From Leishmania infantum JPCM5 (lineage: Eukaryota > Euglenozoa > Kinetoplastea > Trypanosomatida > Trypanosomatidae), in assembly GCF_000002875.2 (NCBI RefSeq), contig NC_009400.2, positions 379,574 through 443,573 of the forward strand: a stretch of 64,000 nt of DNA, given 5' to 3'. Positions 49,510 through 60,125 of the stretch are shown here, in pieces. The first letter of the stretch is position 1. Every line of letters begins with the position of its first letter. A program made the position numbers and the translations under genes. Below the pieces are notes generated by a model that worked only from the letters and a program-made list of their open reading frames with translations, was not told the DNA's origin and searched no databases.

Positions 49510-49709
49510 GCCCTTCGGACGCCCGCTTCCTCCCCTTCAGCGGCAGCAGCAGCAGAAGGCTCCAGGTGTGCCGTTATTGTGTTCCTTGCAGATTGCAGGC
49601 CTTCTCCGGCGTTTCCTCCGCACCGAGTTGGAGTGTGGCCTTCCTCAAGACCACCGCGCCCATCACCATCCCTGAGCAAAGGCACCCCCACCTCGTGCCA
49701 TCTGGAGTG

Positions 49710-52700
49710 ATGCTACGACAGACCGCATCGGCTAACGCACACCCGTGCCAAAGGATAGCACCCAGCACAGCGATCGAGGAGGCTGGCAACGCGTGCGAGG
49801 ACGATAACAGGGAGAACCAAAACAGGAATGGCGCCAATCACCACCCTAGAGCCGCAGCCGATGTGCTTCAGAAACGGAAGGAAGCCCTAGCACCGGCACT
49901 GCCATCGCTGCCTCGGCACGTCACCGAGGGATCGACCTCACTCTATTCCTCATTCTCTAGCAGCGTCTCTTCGCTTGAGAAGCGCGCCGATGCTGCCGCC
50001 GTAGCGAACACCGCTGCGGTCGCCGTCGCTCCGAGCCCGTTCTCCGTGGTATTTCACATCCCGACACGGATGAATAGTGGCATGGACAGAGCTGCACTCC
50101 TAACACGCGATCCGCGCTTGTTAATGCCACCGCTGCGCCACAACGAAACAAACTCAACCGCTGTGTCACCACAGCTGAACGGAGGCGGGATGGATGCTAC
50201 GATGTCGAGCGATCAGCTGCTTCTGCTACCCATCCCAAGGTCGCTCCCCTACACATCACCAGCGGGGTGCACCCTCGTCGCTGACGTCGGGATCGCTTCC
50301 CCACTCTTTATCGACTTGAACTCGCTTCAACTGACCGGCATGCTGGAAAGCGCACCTGCTTGTGCCTCTGCTGCTGCGGAAGCCGCAACCGCTGCTGCAC
50401 CAGCTGCTCAGCCATCTGTCGTGCCGGTGCCACGGACACCACCGGCGCTAGGCACGCTGGTCGTCGACACGGATGAACACGCCGGTGCTAGCATGACACC
50501 TCCCACGGATTCCGCTATCGGTGGATCGGCTTCTGCCCCCGTGTCGACAACAGCGGTTGACCGTGTGAATGGCAAGGCCCACGCCTCACGCAGCTCGCGC
50601 ACCCAAGTACATTGCCCGCCCACTGCAGCGGCAGCGCTACCCTTTTACTCCAACGGTGCGAGTGACGGTGTTTCCTTAGCTGACCCTCCCGTTGCGGCGG
50701 CAGTTGCCCTGCATCTACTGCCGCCTTCTTTTGGTGCCATCACCGCAGCCGACACGAGCCACCTCACGCCAGCAACACAGAGCGCCGGCGAAGGAGAGTG
50801 TCTGCCGTCATGCTTCAGCGGACATCGTACGACTTCCAGCGCGCCCGACTTCCAACCGTCTTCTTTGACCCATGTCACCCATGCTGCCTTGTCCTCGCTT
50901 GGATTGCCGTCAGAAAAGTCGCTAGCCGCTGGTGCCACCGCCACTTCCGTGACTTCCGAACATGGGCCAGCGGAGGAGGGAAGCGGGAGGAACGGCAAAT
51001 ACGGAGACGAGCCCGCTCCGCGGTGCCGCATGACAGCCGTGCTGGAAACTAAGACGACGCCTCTGAGTGCCCTGGCGTCAGACATCCACCGTGAGCATCC
51101 TCGGGCTCTCTCTGCACCTGCAGCCGCAACGGCACAGCAGCGTGGAGTGCGGAGGAGCAATACCCACCGAAATGTGCTTGACAGCCGCTGCCCTTTTCAC
51201 GGCGGTACGCGGGGGCCGCCGTCGGTGTCGATTAATGAGGCTCTTGCAGATGCCCTCCTTCTCCGTTGCGCGGCATCAGATGCGGTGGCGGATACTATGG
51301 TGTCGATACCGCCGCTGGCCGCCTCTGCTCGACAGGATTCGACAGACACTGCTTTCCGGCAGCTGGCCGCTCGCCGCCATCAGGTCTCGCCTCCGCCAGC
51401 GCAGCCGCCGCTGCAAGAGCCCGAGGCACTGCTACCGCCACCGACGACCAAGGCGCCAATGCAGCTTTCTGCGTCCTTCCCTGCTGGAGAGGTGCTGTCG
51501 CTGGACGGTACGCTGCGGAGCTGCGCCGACGACGCTGCCTTGGTTTCGAACATGAGCAAGGGATCGCCCTTGTCAACCACCGTGGCCTTTGCTGCCACGG
51601 CTGGAACAACGGCTTCTGCCCCCTTGTTTGACTCTCCTGCGGGCGTGGCAGGGGAGTTCTCCGCGATGCGGAGGCGCGCATACGGTGGCGTGCGGCCAGC
51701 GCCACCTGTCCAGCAGGCGCGGTTTGCAAAGCAAAACCCGCCGTGCTCGGCTCTCTCGATGCGCCCAGATGTGTTTCAACATGGCGCTGACGCAAGGGCT
51801 GCTGCCGCACCTGCGACGCCCGCCGATGGACGCACGGTCTCGACCTCGCCGCAGCGAGCTGCCCGCACTGCCGCCTCCAGTCAGGGGGGCGGCGTGCTTC
51901 CGCGCGACGACGGCACAGCAGCCCTGCAGCTGGTGCTGACCACGTCGCAGGAGTTTCTTGTGCCCTCTGATCAGCGCATGGGTGGCGGTGTGCCCGACGC
52001 ACCACCAGCGGCGACAATGGAAGCGGAGCCAGAACGGTACCCGCAGGCCTTATGCGACAACCCTCCTGGGCAAGCAGCAGACACCGCCTCGCAGCTGCCC
52101 CATCCCGCAAGCGAAAGCGTGACTGCCGTCCTCCAGCTGCCCGTGAACGCTGCTGCGTCTCCAGCAAATCTCGTTGCCAACTCGCAAGCGCTCTCGGCGA
52201 ACACCAGCAAGGATCCTGTGGCGCGGAGCAGTGCGGCAGCACAACAGGCACCCTCGCCTTCGCCCGCACCACAGCCTCCAACTGCGCAGAGAGAACTCGC
52301 GGCCTTGCGTGTGCTGCCCATGCCCCGCATCGCAGAGACTGCTCGTGCCACACAGCGGCACACGACGGTGTCGCTGTCTCGCTCTGTGGAGCGCTATCCG
52401 GCAGTTTCAGGAGGAGCAGGCGAAGCACGTGGCGGCGCCATCATGTCACCTTGCCCATCCGCGGCGTCTGTGATGAGCATTAACGTTAACACGATTGCGG
52501 CCTCCCCTCACGCGCGCGCTTCAGCGTTCGAGCGGCGAGATGCACCGAGCACGCCGAGAAGTACGAGCCACCAACGCAGCTCCACCAGCGTCAGGAACGA
52601 GCCTCGCGGTGTCGCGCGTATCATGTTGTCTGTCTCAGCAGCCCCGCTGTACTCCTTCGCGCACGTCACTCATGGCGAGCAAGCGCAGACGGAGCCGTGC

Positions 52701-55484
52701 CGTCTTTTCATGTGCTCCTCACCACCTCCTCGGCCACCTCCGCGTCGGGCAGCACACACGGCACCACTCCCCGTCTGTATTACTGCTGCTTCTGCCGCCG
52801 CGTCATCGTCGACTTCTTCTGAGACGACGCCACTGTGCAGGCCGGCGGATGTGAGAGACGCAGTGGCAGAGGATGGAGCCCTGCCCATCATACCAGCTAC
52901 CATCGACACGGCGGGCAGCAACGCATCTTCGCTGGCGGCGAGTGAGCTGCTGGGTGTGCTGAAGGACTGGACTCCGACTCAACTAGCGGTGTCGCAGCCA
53001 CTGCCAGCATCTCAGCGAGCAGCAGCGGTGGTGGTGGTGGCGCCGGGTGCGGATGTGGAGAAACCATCGACAAGGGAGACACCTCTTCCCACTGCCGCCA
53101 ACCCTGCAACGCAGGCGGAGGCTCTCGACACGCGCGCGAAGGTGCTTACCCGCACAACTCGTGCCAGTGACATCGCCGAGACAGCAGCGAACTTGCGACA
53201 TAGAGACGCACGCGGCTTTTCTGCTGCGGCTTCTCCTGTCCATCACAATTGCCGAGGTTTACGCGTGGCGCTTCAGCGTGATGACAGGCGTGGCACTGTA
53301 TTCGCTGCGGAAACGCCGCCCACATCGCTACCGACACATGTCGTGCCTGTCGCGGACAACCTGCTCAAGCACCCCACCACTGCCCCGCCAGAGCGCCGAG
53401 CTCGAGGAGGAGAGCTGTCATCATCGATGGCCCCCATCACTCGCCTGCCAGCATCGGAGAGTGTGACTGCGACGCCGTTTGCATGGAATGGTATGACAGC
53501 CGCAGGGGCACGGTCGAGGTTGCAGACCACAACAGCAACGCTATACGCAGCAGCTGCCGCAAACGTGACGAATGCCCTGCCATTGTCATCGGGCCCTTCC
53601 TGGGAGAGGATGGAGCCGCTGCCCGTGGGCCATCTTGCATCTGCCACGCCAACTGTCACCCCGCTAATGGCACGCACGCTTCCGTTGCATTCAGTTCCGG
53701 CGAAGACGGCTGGAACGCGGCTTGCCATCCCTCACTGCGTGCCAACGCCGCCCTCGCTTCCGTTGTCCTTCCAACAGCAGTGCACCCCTCGAGGGGCGGT
53801 CTTTACAAGTCTCAAGGCTGCCTCGCGGCAGCACCCTTCGCAGCCGGCGGCTCCGGGGCGCTTTCGCCAGCCCCCCGCACCTACCATGCCGCGCCAACGA
53901 GAAGAAAGGGCACGCAACGGGTCTGCGAGTGGTGAAGCTCTCGCTACGCCCCCACATACCCTGATTGCCCAGCAGCTCGCCGGCGGCGCCGCGACCAGTA
54001 CGTCCCACCAAGGTGAGGTGGTGTGGGAGGTGTTGCCTGGTACTCACAGCAGCAGCTGCGACTGGCCAAACCCGGCGCCGTCGTGCCCCTCCTCCGTAGC
54101 CTCCAGCCGCCTCCAGCGCCATCAGCTGCAGGCGGGGTGGCGCAGCGGGCTGCCCCGCTCCCTGCCCTTCGTTGATCTGACACGTGATTCGATGCCCATA
54201 GAGATGCTCGGCCCAAAACCAGAGGCAGCCATGCGCCACAGGCCGTTCTCAACCGAGCTCGGCGGTGGTGACGAGACGACTTCTGGCGGCCCCAGTCGGC
54301 GCCAAGCTAGGCCAGTACCCCACCAAGAGTCGCAAGCCGCGCAGCGGAGCTCTCCGTCCTCTTGGCCGTGGTGGCGAGGGCAGCACGCCTTGACCCCAGG
54401 GCAGAGGCTGTCAGGGCGAGTGCAGCGTCACGGCGACGGCGCGCGCACTGGCGACTTCTGTGTTGCGTTACCGCCGAACCCCGACATGGTAGACGGCGCC
54501 GACAACGCGGCAGCGCCGCATTGCCGCCCCACACTTTCATCCTCGGCAACAGCAGTGGCGGCTGGCGGAGTCGGCAGTGCTGGTGACGGAGGAGGGCTGG
54601 CCCCCACTGCTTGTTCTATTCCAGCAGCACCTACGTCTCCGCGGCTGTGCACTGCGCACCTTGCAACGACACGAGAACGTGCTGGCGGGCGCGCTGGAGC
54701 TGCGGCCGCAAAGAGTGCAACATCGGGATGCGCCACCGCGGGCCAACCTCTGCATCGTGTCGCTGCCGCCGCGCCGGCCGCGTCGCCAGGAACTACCACT
54801 GCGGCCGAAGCGGCGACGCTGGCGAGGACATGCACCGGCTCGGGGCTGACGGGAGTCACGGACTACTACGGCGCCTACCAGCGTACGCAGCAGCCTCGCA
54901 GCACGAAAAGTGGCCCGCCACCGCCTTCACAGACGTTTCGCTTTCAGCCCTCGATGGTCATCGGCTCGCAGTCGCCACAGGATAGTGGAGGAAGGGAGGC
55001 AAGAGGGAGTACGGGCACTGCCAGTAGACCCGGCTCGCAGCCAGTGGCGGAGGCTGGCATGGCACTTCCGGACACCGCTGCTGCTGCTGCGGCAGGTTCG
55101 CAGGAGCCGCGCCGCCACTACTTCCAGAGCGGAACGCCGCTGCAACGATACAGCGATGGAACGAATGCCGCACTACGTGACTGTGGCGGGGTCAAGGGTG
55201 ACTGCGGGCCGCAACGCGCGCCGCGACTGACTCGGTCATTGCTCGACCAGCTGCAGCGGAGCTACGCCGCGGTAGCTGATGCATCGTCTCGACCGCGCTA
55301 CCTACCCATCGACTTTCCCTTGAAGGAGGCACTCGTGGCAAGTTGGCACGACGCAATACACCACGGTGCCCACAGCGGCAACGATCCTAATACTACACCA
55401 GCGATGCTGCAGCGCCCGCGGCCTTCATCCCCGTCCCGCGGACAATGTGTGGAGAACGTACCGGCTGTGCTTCCCCAGAAGTGA
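49710..55484 (+). CDS. Very large low-complexity hypothetical protein
   Basis: The 1924-residue protein starts at the only in-frame ATG after the splice-like tract. Almost all of it is disordered, rich in Ala, Pro, Ser, Thr and Gln, with no membrane segment and no domain I recognise. Short more ordered-looking pieces occur near the C-terminus (LTRSLLDQLQRSYAAV, PRYLPIDFPLKEALVASWHD, about 1835-1890), which look like helices that might bind a partner. Codon use is typical of the neighbours throughout. The stop at 55482-55484 may not be the true end, because gene-like sequence continues for 660 bases in two other frames. The protein could be a scaffold or regulatory protein, but nothing in it proves this. 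Confidence 0.8.
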   Translation: MLRQTASANAHPCQRIAPSTAIEEAGNACEDDNRENQNRNGANHHPRAAADVLQKRKEALAPALPSLPRHVTEGSTSLYSSFSSSVSSLEKRADAAAVANTAAVAVAPSPFSVVFHIPTRMNSGMDRAALLTRDPRLLMPPLRHNETNSTAVSPQLNGGGMDATMSSDQLLLLPIPRSLPYTSPAGCTLVADVGIASPLFIDLNSLQLTGMLESAPACASAAAEAATAAAPAAQPSVVPVPRTPPALGTLVVDTDEHAGASMTPPTDSAIGGSASAPVSTTAVDRVNGKAHASRSSRTQVHCPPTAAAALPFYSNGASDGVSLADPPVAAAVALHLLPPSFGAITAADTSHLTPATQSAGEGECLPSCFSGHRTTSSAPDFQPSSLTHVTHAALSSLGLPSEKSLAAGATATSVTSEHGPAEEGSGRNGKYGDEPAPRCRMTAVLETKTTPLSALASDIHREHPRALSAPAAATAQQRGVRRSNTHRNVLDSRCPFHGGTRGPPSVSINEALADALLLRCAASDAVADTMVSIPPLAASARQDSTDTAFRQLAARRHQVSPPPAQPPLQEPEALLPPPTTKAPMQLSASFPAGEVLSLDGTLRSCADDAALVSNMSKGSPLSTTVAFAATAGTTASAPLFDSPAGVAGEFSAMRRRAYGGVRPAPPVQQARFAKQNPPCSALSMRPDVFQHGADARAAAAPATPADGRTVSTSPQRAARTAASSQGGGVLPRDDGTAALQLVLTTSQEFLVPSDQRMGGGVPDAPPAATMEAEPERYPQALCDNPPGQAADTASQLPHPASESVTAVLQLPVNAAASPANLVANSQALSANTSKDPVARSSAAAQQAPSPSPAPQPPTAQRELAALRVLPMPRIAETARATQRHTTVSLSRSVERYPAVSGGAGEARGGAIMSPCPSAASVMSINVNTIAASPHARASAFERRDAPSTPRSTSHQRSSTSVRNEPRGVARIMLSVSAAPLYSFAHVTHGEQAQTEPCRLFMCSSPPPRPPPRRAAHTAPLPVCITAASAAASSSTSSETTPLCRPADVRDAVAEDGALPIIPATIDTAGSNASSLAASELLGVLKDWTPTQLAVSQPLPASQRAAAVVVVAPGADVEKPSTRETPLPTAANPATQAEALDTRAKVLTRTTRASDIAETAANLRHRDARGFSAAASPVHHNCRGLRVALQRDDRRGTVFAAETPPTSLPTHVVPVADNLLKHPTTAPPERRARGGELSSSMAPITRLPASESVTATPFAWNGMTAAGARSRLQTTTATLYAAAAANVTNALPLSSGPSWERMEPLPVGHLASATPTVTPLMARTLPLHSVPAKTAGTRLAIPHCVPTPPSLPLSFQQQCTPRGAVFTSLKAASRQHPSQPAAPGRFRQPPAPTMPRQREERARNGSASGEALATPPHTLIAQQLAGGAATSTSHQGEVVWEVLPGTHSSSCDWPNPAPSCPSSVASSRLQRHQLQAGWRSGLPRSLPFVDLTRDSMPIEMLGPKPEAAMRHRPFSTELGGGDETTSGGPSRRQARPVPHQESQAAQRSSPSSWPWWRGQHALTPGQRLSGRVQRHGDGARTGDFCVALPPNPDMVDGADNAAAPHCRPTLSSSATAVAAGGVGSAGDGGGLAPTACSIPAAPTSPRLCTAHLATTRERAGGRAGAAAAKSATSGCATAGQPLHRVAAAAPAASPGTTTAAEAATLARTCTGSGLTGVTDYYGAYQRTQQPRSTKSGPPPPSQTFRFQPSMVIGSQSPQDSGGREARGSTGTASRPGSQPVAEAGMALPDTAAAAAAGSQEPRRHYFQSGTPLQRYSDGTNAALRDCGGVKGDCGPQRAPRLTRSLLDQLQRSYAAVADASSRPRYLPIDFPLKEALVASWHDAIHHGAHSGNDPNTTPAMLQRPRPSSPSRGQCVENVPAVLPQK

Positions 55485-55488
55485 GTGA

Positions 55489-56146
55489 ACGGTTGCGTAT
55501 TCCTATCATGGACCCGACTCGCCACCGCCGCAGCTGCATGCCACCGTCGCTGCCACTCCCATGGTCACCCGCTCCGAATCACCAATTGCCGCCCAGCCGG
55601 ATCTCCCCGCAGCGGCGCAGCAGGAGAGGCTTTATATGCAGCGGTGCACTTCCTCTTCACCCTCCCCCGTCCCCGTCGCACCACCGCTGGTGGTGCGTGA
55701 GAATTACGGCGCCGTGCTGCGGACACCCCACCCGCAGGCGCTGCCGTTCGTGATGTCCTCTCAACAAGCTCAGCCCCGTCTTCTCCGGCGCAACCTTGTG
55801 GAGCAGCCGACTCGCAAGCACACCGCCCGCTCGAGTGCCGGCACCCGTAGCTCTACAAGAGATGACCTTTGCGCCAGCGAAGATCCTGGCAACGCCTCCG
55901 TCGCTGGCATCACTGGAGCATCAGCAGACGCCTGTGCTGACCGCCGTCGCCACCGTGTCTGCCGGACCGCCACCAATGCCCTGGTCCCCGAAAGGCAACG
56001 GCCCAGGTGCTAACAGTGGGACGCTGGGCGTCACAGAGGTTTTCCCCAGGCAAGGGTCATCCGGACCGCGCATTAGCAATTTTTTTTATCTCTTCCGAGA
56101 GTCCCAAGGGCAGCGGCGTGGGTCGCTTATTGATAAGCTCAACTGA
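55489..56146 (+). pseudogene. Possible frameshifted 3' continuation of the 49710 gene
   Basis: After the stop, coding-like sequence runs in frame with 55561 (from about 55489, with wording such as PPLVVRENYGAVLRTPHP) until about 55800-55860. It then runs in the next frame, containing EMTFAPAKILATPPSLASL, to a natural-looking end FFYLFRESQGQRRGSLIDKLN before a TGA at 56144-56146. Composition matches the large protein rather than spacer. Either two indels (real or sequencing errors) cut off about 220 residues, or a small separate gene begins at 55860s. No splice tract lies between. Confidence 0.45.
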
Positions 56147-56539
56147 AGTGCGTGACAGCGTGCAAGAGGCGAGGGCCAGTGAGGGAGGACGGTGCCGCAC
56201 AGTGTGCACGCATGCAAACTCCCCCCTTCCCCTCAACACTCACCCGACACCCACCCAGAGTTAATCTTCCTTTCTTCGTTTGTGCGCTTGCCTTGTCTTG
56301 GTGTGTGTGTGTGTGTGTGTGTGTGACGCATCTGGGCGCTCCTGCGCACCGCACATTTCGGTTGCGCTCCTTCCCCCTTCATTTCTGCCTGTCTCCTGCC
56401 CGCTGCGTTTCTCGAGGGTGTACCGCGCAAAGCCCCTCTCTTGTTTCCTGGTTTGCCGTCCCGGATTGCGCCTCCGGTACTCTGTCACCATGCGCGTGTG
56501 CGCGCGTCGTATACACACATACACACGCCATGCATCTAC

Positions 56540-56572
<33 letters not shown>

Positions 56573-57416
56573 CGTGTGTGTTGATCTCTCCCCATTCATT
56601 GTTTGGCCAGCTCCTCCCGCCGTCTTGCAACAAGCGCAGCACGATCACAGCGCCGCGCGAAACAAACAGACACCCCTGCTCGCTCTTGTACTTGCCCTGC
56701 GCTGTTATTCCTCGGTGCGAGTCTCCCCACCGCTCTCGCTCTCCGGCGCGCGTGCGGCATCTCTTTTCAGGCATGCACGCAGGCTATACCTTCCTCCGTC
56801 CTTTTCCGCCTGCCCCTCCTCCCCCACGCCCTTTCGCAGCGCTAGTCTTGCTGTGACACCGACCGCCTTCGAACTCGGCGCGCTCGCGATGGTGCGCTAC
56901 GCTGGATCGCCCTCTCAAGCACACGCGTGCATGCAAAACATAGAGGGGATGGCTCGCCGACGTGCGAGCCCGAGACGGAGCACGTCGGCAATGCCCTGGA
57001 AATCTACTCTTTCCATTGCTGCGGATCTCTTCGTGATGGACCTCTCCCGTCTTTGCTCACGGGCCCTCGCATTTTTCAGGTCGTTCTCGCATCTGCTTCT
57101 CCCTCCTCCCCCGGATCACCGCCGCACCACTCACGCAACGGCTTTCTTTTATATCTGCACGCCGCACACGTGTGTGCACTGTGCCTGCCCTCACCTTTCG
57201 TTCTCTGGCATCGATGCGTTTTGCGCCTCCATCGCCGTGTGGTCACGCTTCGCCTCATCTCCCGCCTCTGCGCGACTGCGCCTGTAAAGACCAACGGCGG
57301 ACACAGGCACCTAAGCGCGCAGCCCTGCATCTCAGGGTCGTGGTGGTCACATAAACACTCACCTAGACCTGCATGCAGGCTCACGCTATCACAGCGCACA
57401 CGCACCCGCTCGCGCG
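56147..57416. other. Spacer, no gene seen
   Basis: Pyrimidine-rich spacer with GT repeats (56300-56324) and a (TA)n-(GT)n microsatellite (56538-56580). A C/T tract near 57076-57118 probably serves splicing of the next gene. Confidence 0.6.
56538..56580. repeat. (TA)n-(GT)n microsatellite
   Basis: TA dinucleotides (56539-56559) run directly into GT dinucleotides in spacer DNA. Confidence 0.9.
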
Positions 57417-60125
57417 ATGCAGCAGACCATTCCTCATGTAGCTGATGTACACACCGGGCGTGCGTCACTCTCCGCGACCGCTGGCAAGCTCCTCGCGGAA
57501 CTTACATTCCCGGAGAAGAGCGACGCAGCGATCACTAGCAAGCTTACATCAACCCCCGTCGCTACAGAGGCTCTGCGGCCGCTTTCCTCGTCATTCGAGG
57601 CGCGTAACGGCGATGACTCGCCATCGCTGGAGTTGAACCCCAATGTGAACAGTTTGCACGAGAGCGGCAGCGGAAACACCCAGAGGCACGATGTGGCAGC
57701 CACCTCGGTGGTGGTGTCTGAGACTGGGATAGCTGCGGCCGCGGCGCAAGACGGCACCGCTGTGTGCACTGGAGAAGCCATGGCGACTCCGGTGGAGGCG
57801 GTACCACCCGCGGCGGCCCTTCCTTCTGCGGTGGCCACCGATCCTGCCGTGTCAGCACTGCGTGCGCCGTCTGCACTGGAGCCATCACTGATAGTGCGGT
57901 TCCCGGGCGCAGCACCTGCAGCAGTGGCCAAGGCGAGAGAGCAAACATGCCTTGAGCACCTGAGCCCCATTCGCTTCACGTCTCCGGAGCCGAGCACGTC
58001 AGCAAGGAAGGGCAGCAGCTGTCGCGGCCGCGGTGGTGCCGCCGGTGCCCCTGGTCGTGTCTCGGGGTGTAGGGGGTCGCCACAGCACTTACCCGTGTTG
58101 CGCCGCCGGACACCCGGTGCCGCGATACGCCACCGCCGCCGCCACTTCAGTGGTGGCGGCGGCGTCAGCTGCAAGAACTTCTTTTTTCAGAGCGAGGGCG
58201 CTGCCACCTTCGGCATCGGCACTGTGGGGCTCTTCGCCTCCACAGCAAAGCCGGTTTTTGGCCCTCGTGCAGCGAAGCGCGGTTTATCGTTATCGGTTCA
58301 CCAGCGTCGGACACATGGCGAGCGTGGACAGAGGTCCGTATCGCAACCGGCTGTGCTACCGTCCTGCAGAGCCGCGCCACCTCCGACTTCAGGTGCCGCC
58401 GGTGCCGCGTCAGCGGTTCCTTGCTACTACACTCCTGCCTGCTACATGTCGCGTGCGATGAACGGCATCACGGCGTGGGAGAAGCGGCAGGAGGAGTACC
58501 AGCAGTGGCGCCGTGAGAACTTGAAGAGGTCGACGTACTACCGCCTCTCCAGGCCACTCGATGCCCTAGGTGGCACAGAGACAGAGACAGAGGAGAACGG
58601 CATCTTGCCGTGCCTGTACAACGCCTACGCTCCCGTTCTTTTCTCTTCCGAGGAGAGACACCGTATGGAGCGCCTCCGACTGCGCGCACTTGAGGCGGAG
58701 CGGACGGCGCGCTCGACCGCGCGCGCGCACGAGCAAGCGGCGTATGAGAAGGAGGTGCTGCTCCAACGCTCACGCAAGCTCCATGGCGAGGCCGTCGACT
58801 TGCCCGACTCCTACCTGCGCACCACCTACCCTGATCCGTCCACGTTCACTGGCTACGCAGAGCCGGCCACTGGGGACGACAAGGGCCGCATCTACCCAGC
58901 ACCTCATGCGAGCAAGGCCGCCAGCGGTTATCTCGCCAACCCGAAGCTCATTGTGAAGGATCATCACCGTACCATGCAACAGCACCGCGTGGCGAGGCAG
59001 CAAGCACGACTCAATCAGGAGGCGCAGCGCTTGGAAGCGGCGGAGCGTCAGCGGCGTGATATTGCGGCGCAGCTGACGGACTGCCAGTTGCAGGAAGCAG
59101 CCTACCTCGCGTCGTGGATGGAGGGCCGCCCGCGGGTGTGTCGTGCGCGAGAGACAGAGCGGCACGCGCGGCAGGAGGCGGAGCAGCGCGCCGTGGATGA
59201 GTGGAACCGTGCGGCTCAGACGCGCGAGCGGGAGGTGTACGCCCTGTACGCCTCTCAGGAGGCAGCGGCCGCCGCATCGCATCGGCAGGAGCTGCGCGCG
59301 CGTGTCGTCGCGCCGCGACCGTGCAGCCGCAAGGGTATCTCCGGCGGCCATCGCCCGGAGCAAGAGGTGCAATCCTTGCCAGCGGCGCCAGATGCGGAGC
59401 ACAACGGGGCTGCAGCGCGCGTTCCAAGCCCGCCGTCTACTGGCGTTCCTGACTCCTCAGGGGTCGTCGACTGTCTTCCCCAAGCAGCCGCGCCCCCACT
59501 GTCGATGGTGCCGAGTCAGGCACCGGAGGAGAAGTTGGCGCGGGCAGCTCGTCCCTTAACACCCACCGTGCGCCCCGAGACACCGGCGCTGCCACCATCT
59601 CAGGTGGTGGGCCCCACCTCGACAAACTTCTTCAACGAGGTGAAGCAGTGGACGCGGGAGTTCCCGTCGCCCAACACCGTTCCCGTCAACGGCTCCGACG
59701 CCGCGTACCGGCGTGCGTGGAAGGCAGAGCTAGAAGAGGCACAGCTTCGCTTTAATCGCGAAACGACGCAGCGGCAGCGCGAAGACATTGCGCGCCGCGT
59801 GCAAGAGGCGCGCGAGAGGGCGCTTGAGGTGAGCTGGCAGCAGGCAGAACAGAAGCGGCACGAGAAGCGTGAGCTGGCGGCGCGGCGCGCCGATCATACA
59901 CAGGCAGACGTCGAGGCCGCCACGGCGGTGAGGTTGGAGGTATGGCTGGAGTCGCACCGCGCTCAGCAGCAGAGAATGGTGCAGGCCGCTGAGCGCTACA
60001 ATGAGACTCAGTTCCTGCGGCAGCAGTCGAAGCAGCGTGAGATGGTGCTGCGATCGTTGGAGGAGGAGGAGCTTCAGCAGCTGCGCATGATGGTGTCGTC
60101 CGCCTCAGCGGCGAACCGCGGGTGA
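57417..60125 (+). CDS. Coiled-coil hypothetical protein
   Basis: The 902-residue protein starts at an ATG preceded by C-rich leader. Residues 1-200 are Ala/Ser/Thr-rich and disordered, and about 200-340 are Gly/Arg/Ser-rich. From about 345 (MNGITAWEKRQEEYQQWRREN) the protein becomes highly charged and helical. It has long Glu/Arg/Gln heptad-like stretches at about 415-460, 515-620 and 760-885, and a Pro-rich break at about 640-735. The end reads QREMVLRSLEEEELQQLRMM. Such proteins in trypanosomatids are often cytoskeletal or flagellar, but I see no diagnostic motif, so the location is a guess. Confidence 0.85.
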   Translation: MQQTIPHVADVHTGRASLSATAGKLLAELTFPEKSDAAITSKLTSTPVATEALRPLSSSFEARNGDDSPSLELNPNVNSLHESGSGNTQRHDVAATSVVVSETGIAAAAAQDGTAVCTGEAMATPVEAVPPAAALPSAVATDPAVSALRAPSALEPSLIVRFPGAAPAAVAKAREQTCLEHLSPIRFTSPEPSTSARKGSSCRGRGGAAGAPGRVSGCRGSPQHLPVLRRRTPGAAIRHRRRHFSGGGGVSCKNFFFQSEGAATFGIGTVGLFASTAKPVFGPRAAKRGLSLSVHQRRTHGERGQRSVSQPAVLPSCRAAPPPTSGAAGAASAVPCYYTPACYMSRAMNGITAWEKRQEEYQQWRRENLKRSTYYRLSRPLDALGGTETETEENGILPCLYNAYAPVLFSSEERHRMERLRLRALEAERTARSTARAHEQAAYEKEVLLQRSRKLHGEAVDLPDSYLRTTYPDPSTFTGYAEPATGDDKGRIYPAPHASKAASGYLANPKLIVKDHHRTMQQHRVARQQARLNQEAQRLEAAERQRRDIAAQLTDCQLQEAAYLASWMEGRPRVCRARETERHARQEAEQRAVDEWNRAAQTREREVYALYASQEAAAAASHRQELRARVVAPRPCSRKGISGGHRPEQEVQSLPAAPDAEHNGAAARVPSPPSTGVPDSSGVVDCLPQAAAPPLSMVPSQAPEEKLARAARPLTPTVRPETPALPPSQVVGPTSTNFFNEVKQWTREFPSPNTVPVNGSDAAYRRAWKAELEEAQLRFNRETTQRQREDIARRVQEARERALEVSWQQAEQKRHEKRELAARRADHTQADVEAATAVRLEVWLESHRAQQQRMVQAAERYNETQFLRQQSKQREMVLRSLEEEELQQLRMMVSSASAANRG

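Larger units (their letters stand above)
45316..49709. other. 4.4-kb spacer with SIDER2-like element and AT palindromes
   Basis: The longest gene-free stretch in the window. It begins with probable 3' untranslated sequence of the preceding gene, carries the SIDER2-like copy (45948-46390), a poly-C run (46979-46994) and AT-rich microsatellites (48841-48905 and 49068-49130). No tRNA, snoRNA or protein gene was recognised. A long open frame to the left of 49710 contains no ATG and lies over a pyrimidine tract, so it is not coding. Confidence 0.6.

Noticed and set aside
49164..49709. Upstream extension of the large protein frame
   Set aside because: No ATG occurs in it, and it reads over the polypyrimidine tract used for trans-splicing; the Val/Cys-rich translation is a product of GT repeats.
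45316..49709. tRNA, snoRNA or rRNA gene in the long spacer
   Set aside because: I saw no cloverleaf arms, B-box or rRNA-like segment while reading; a covariance-model scan would be needed to exclude small RNAs.
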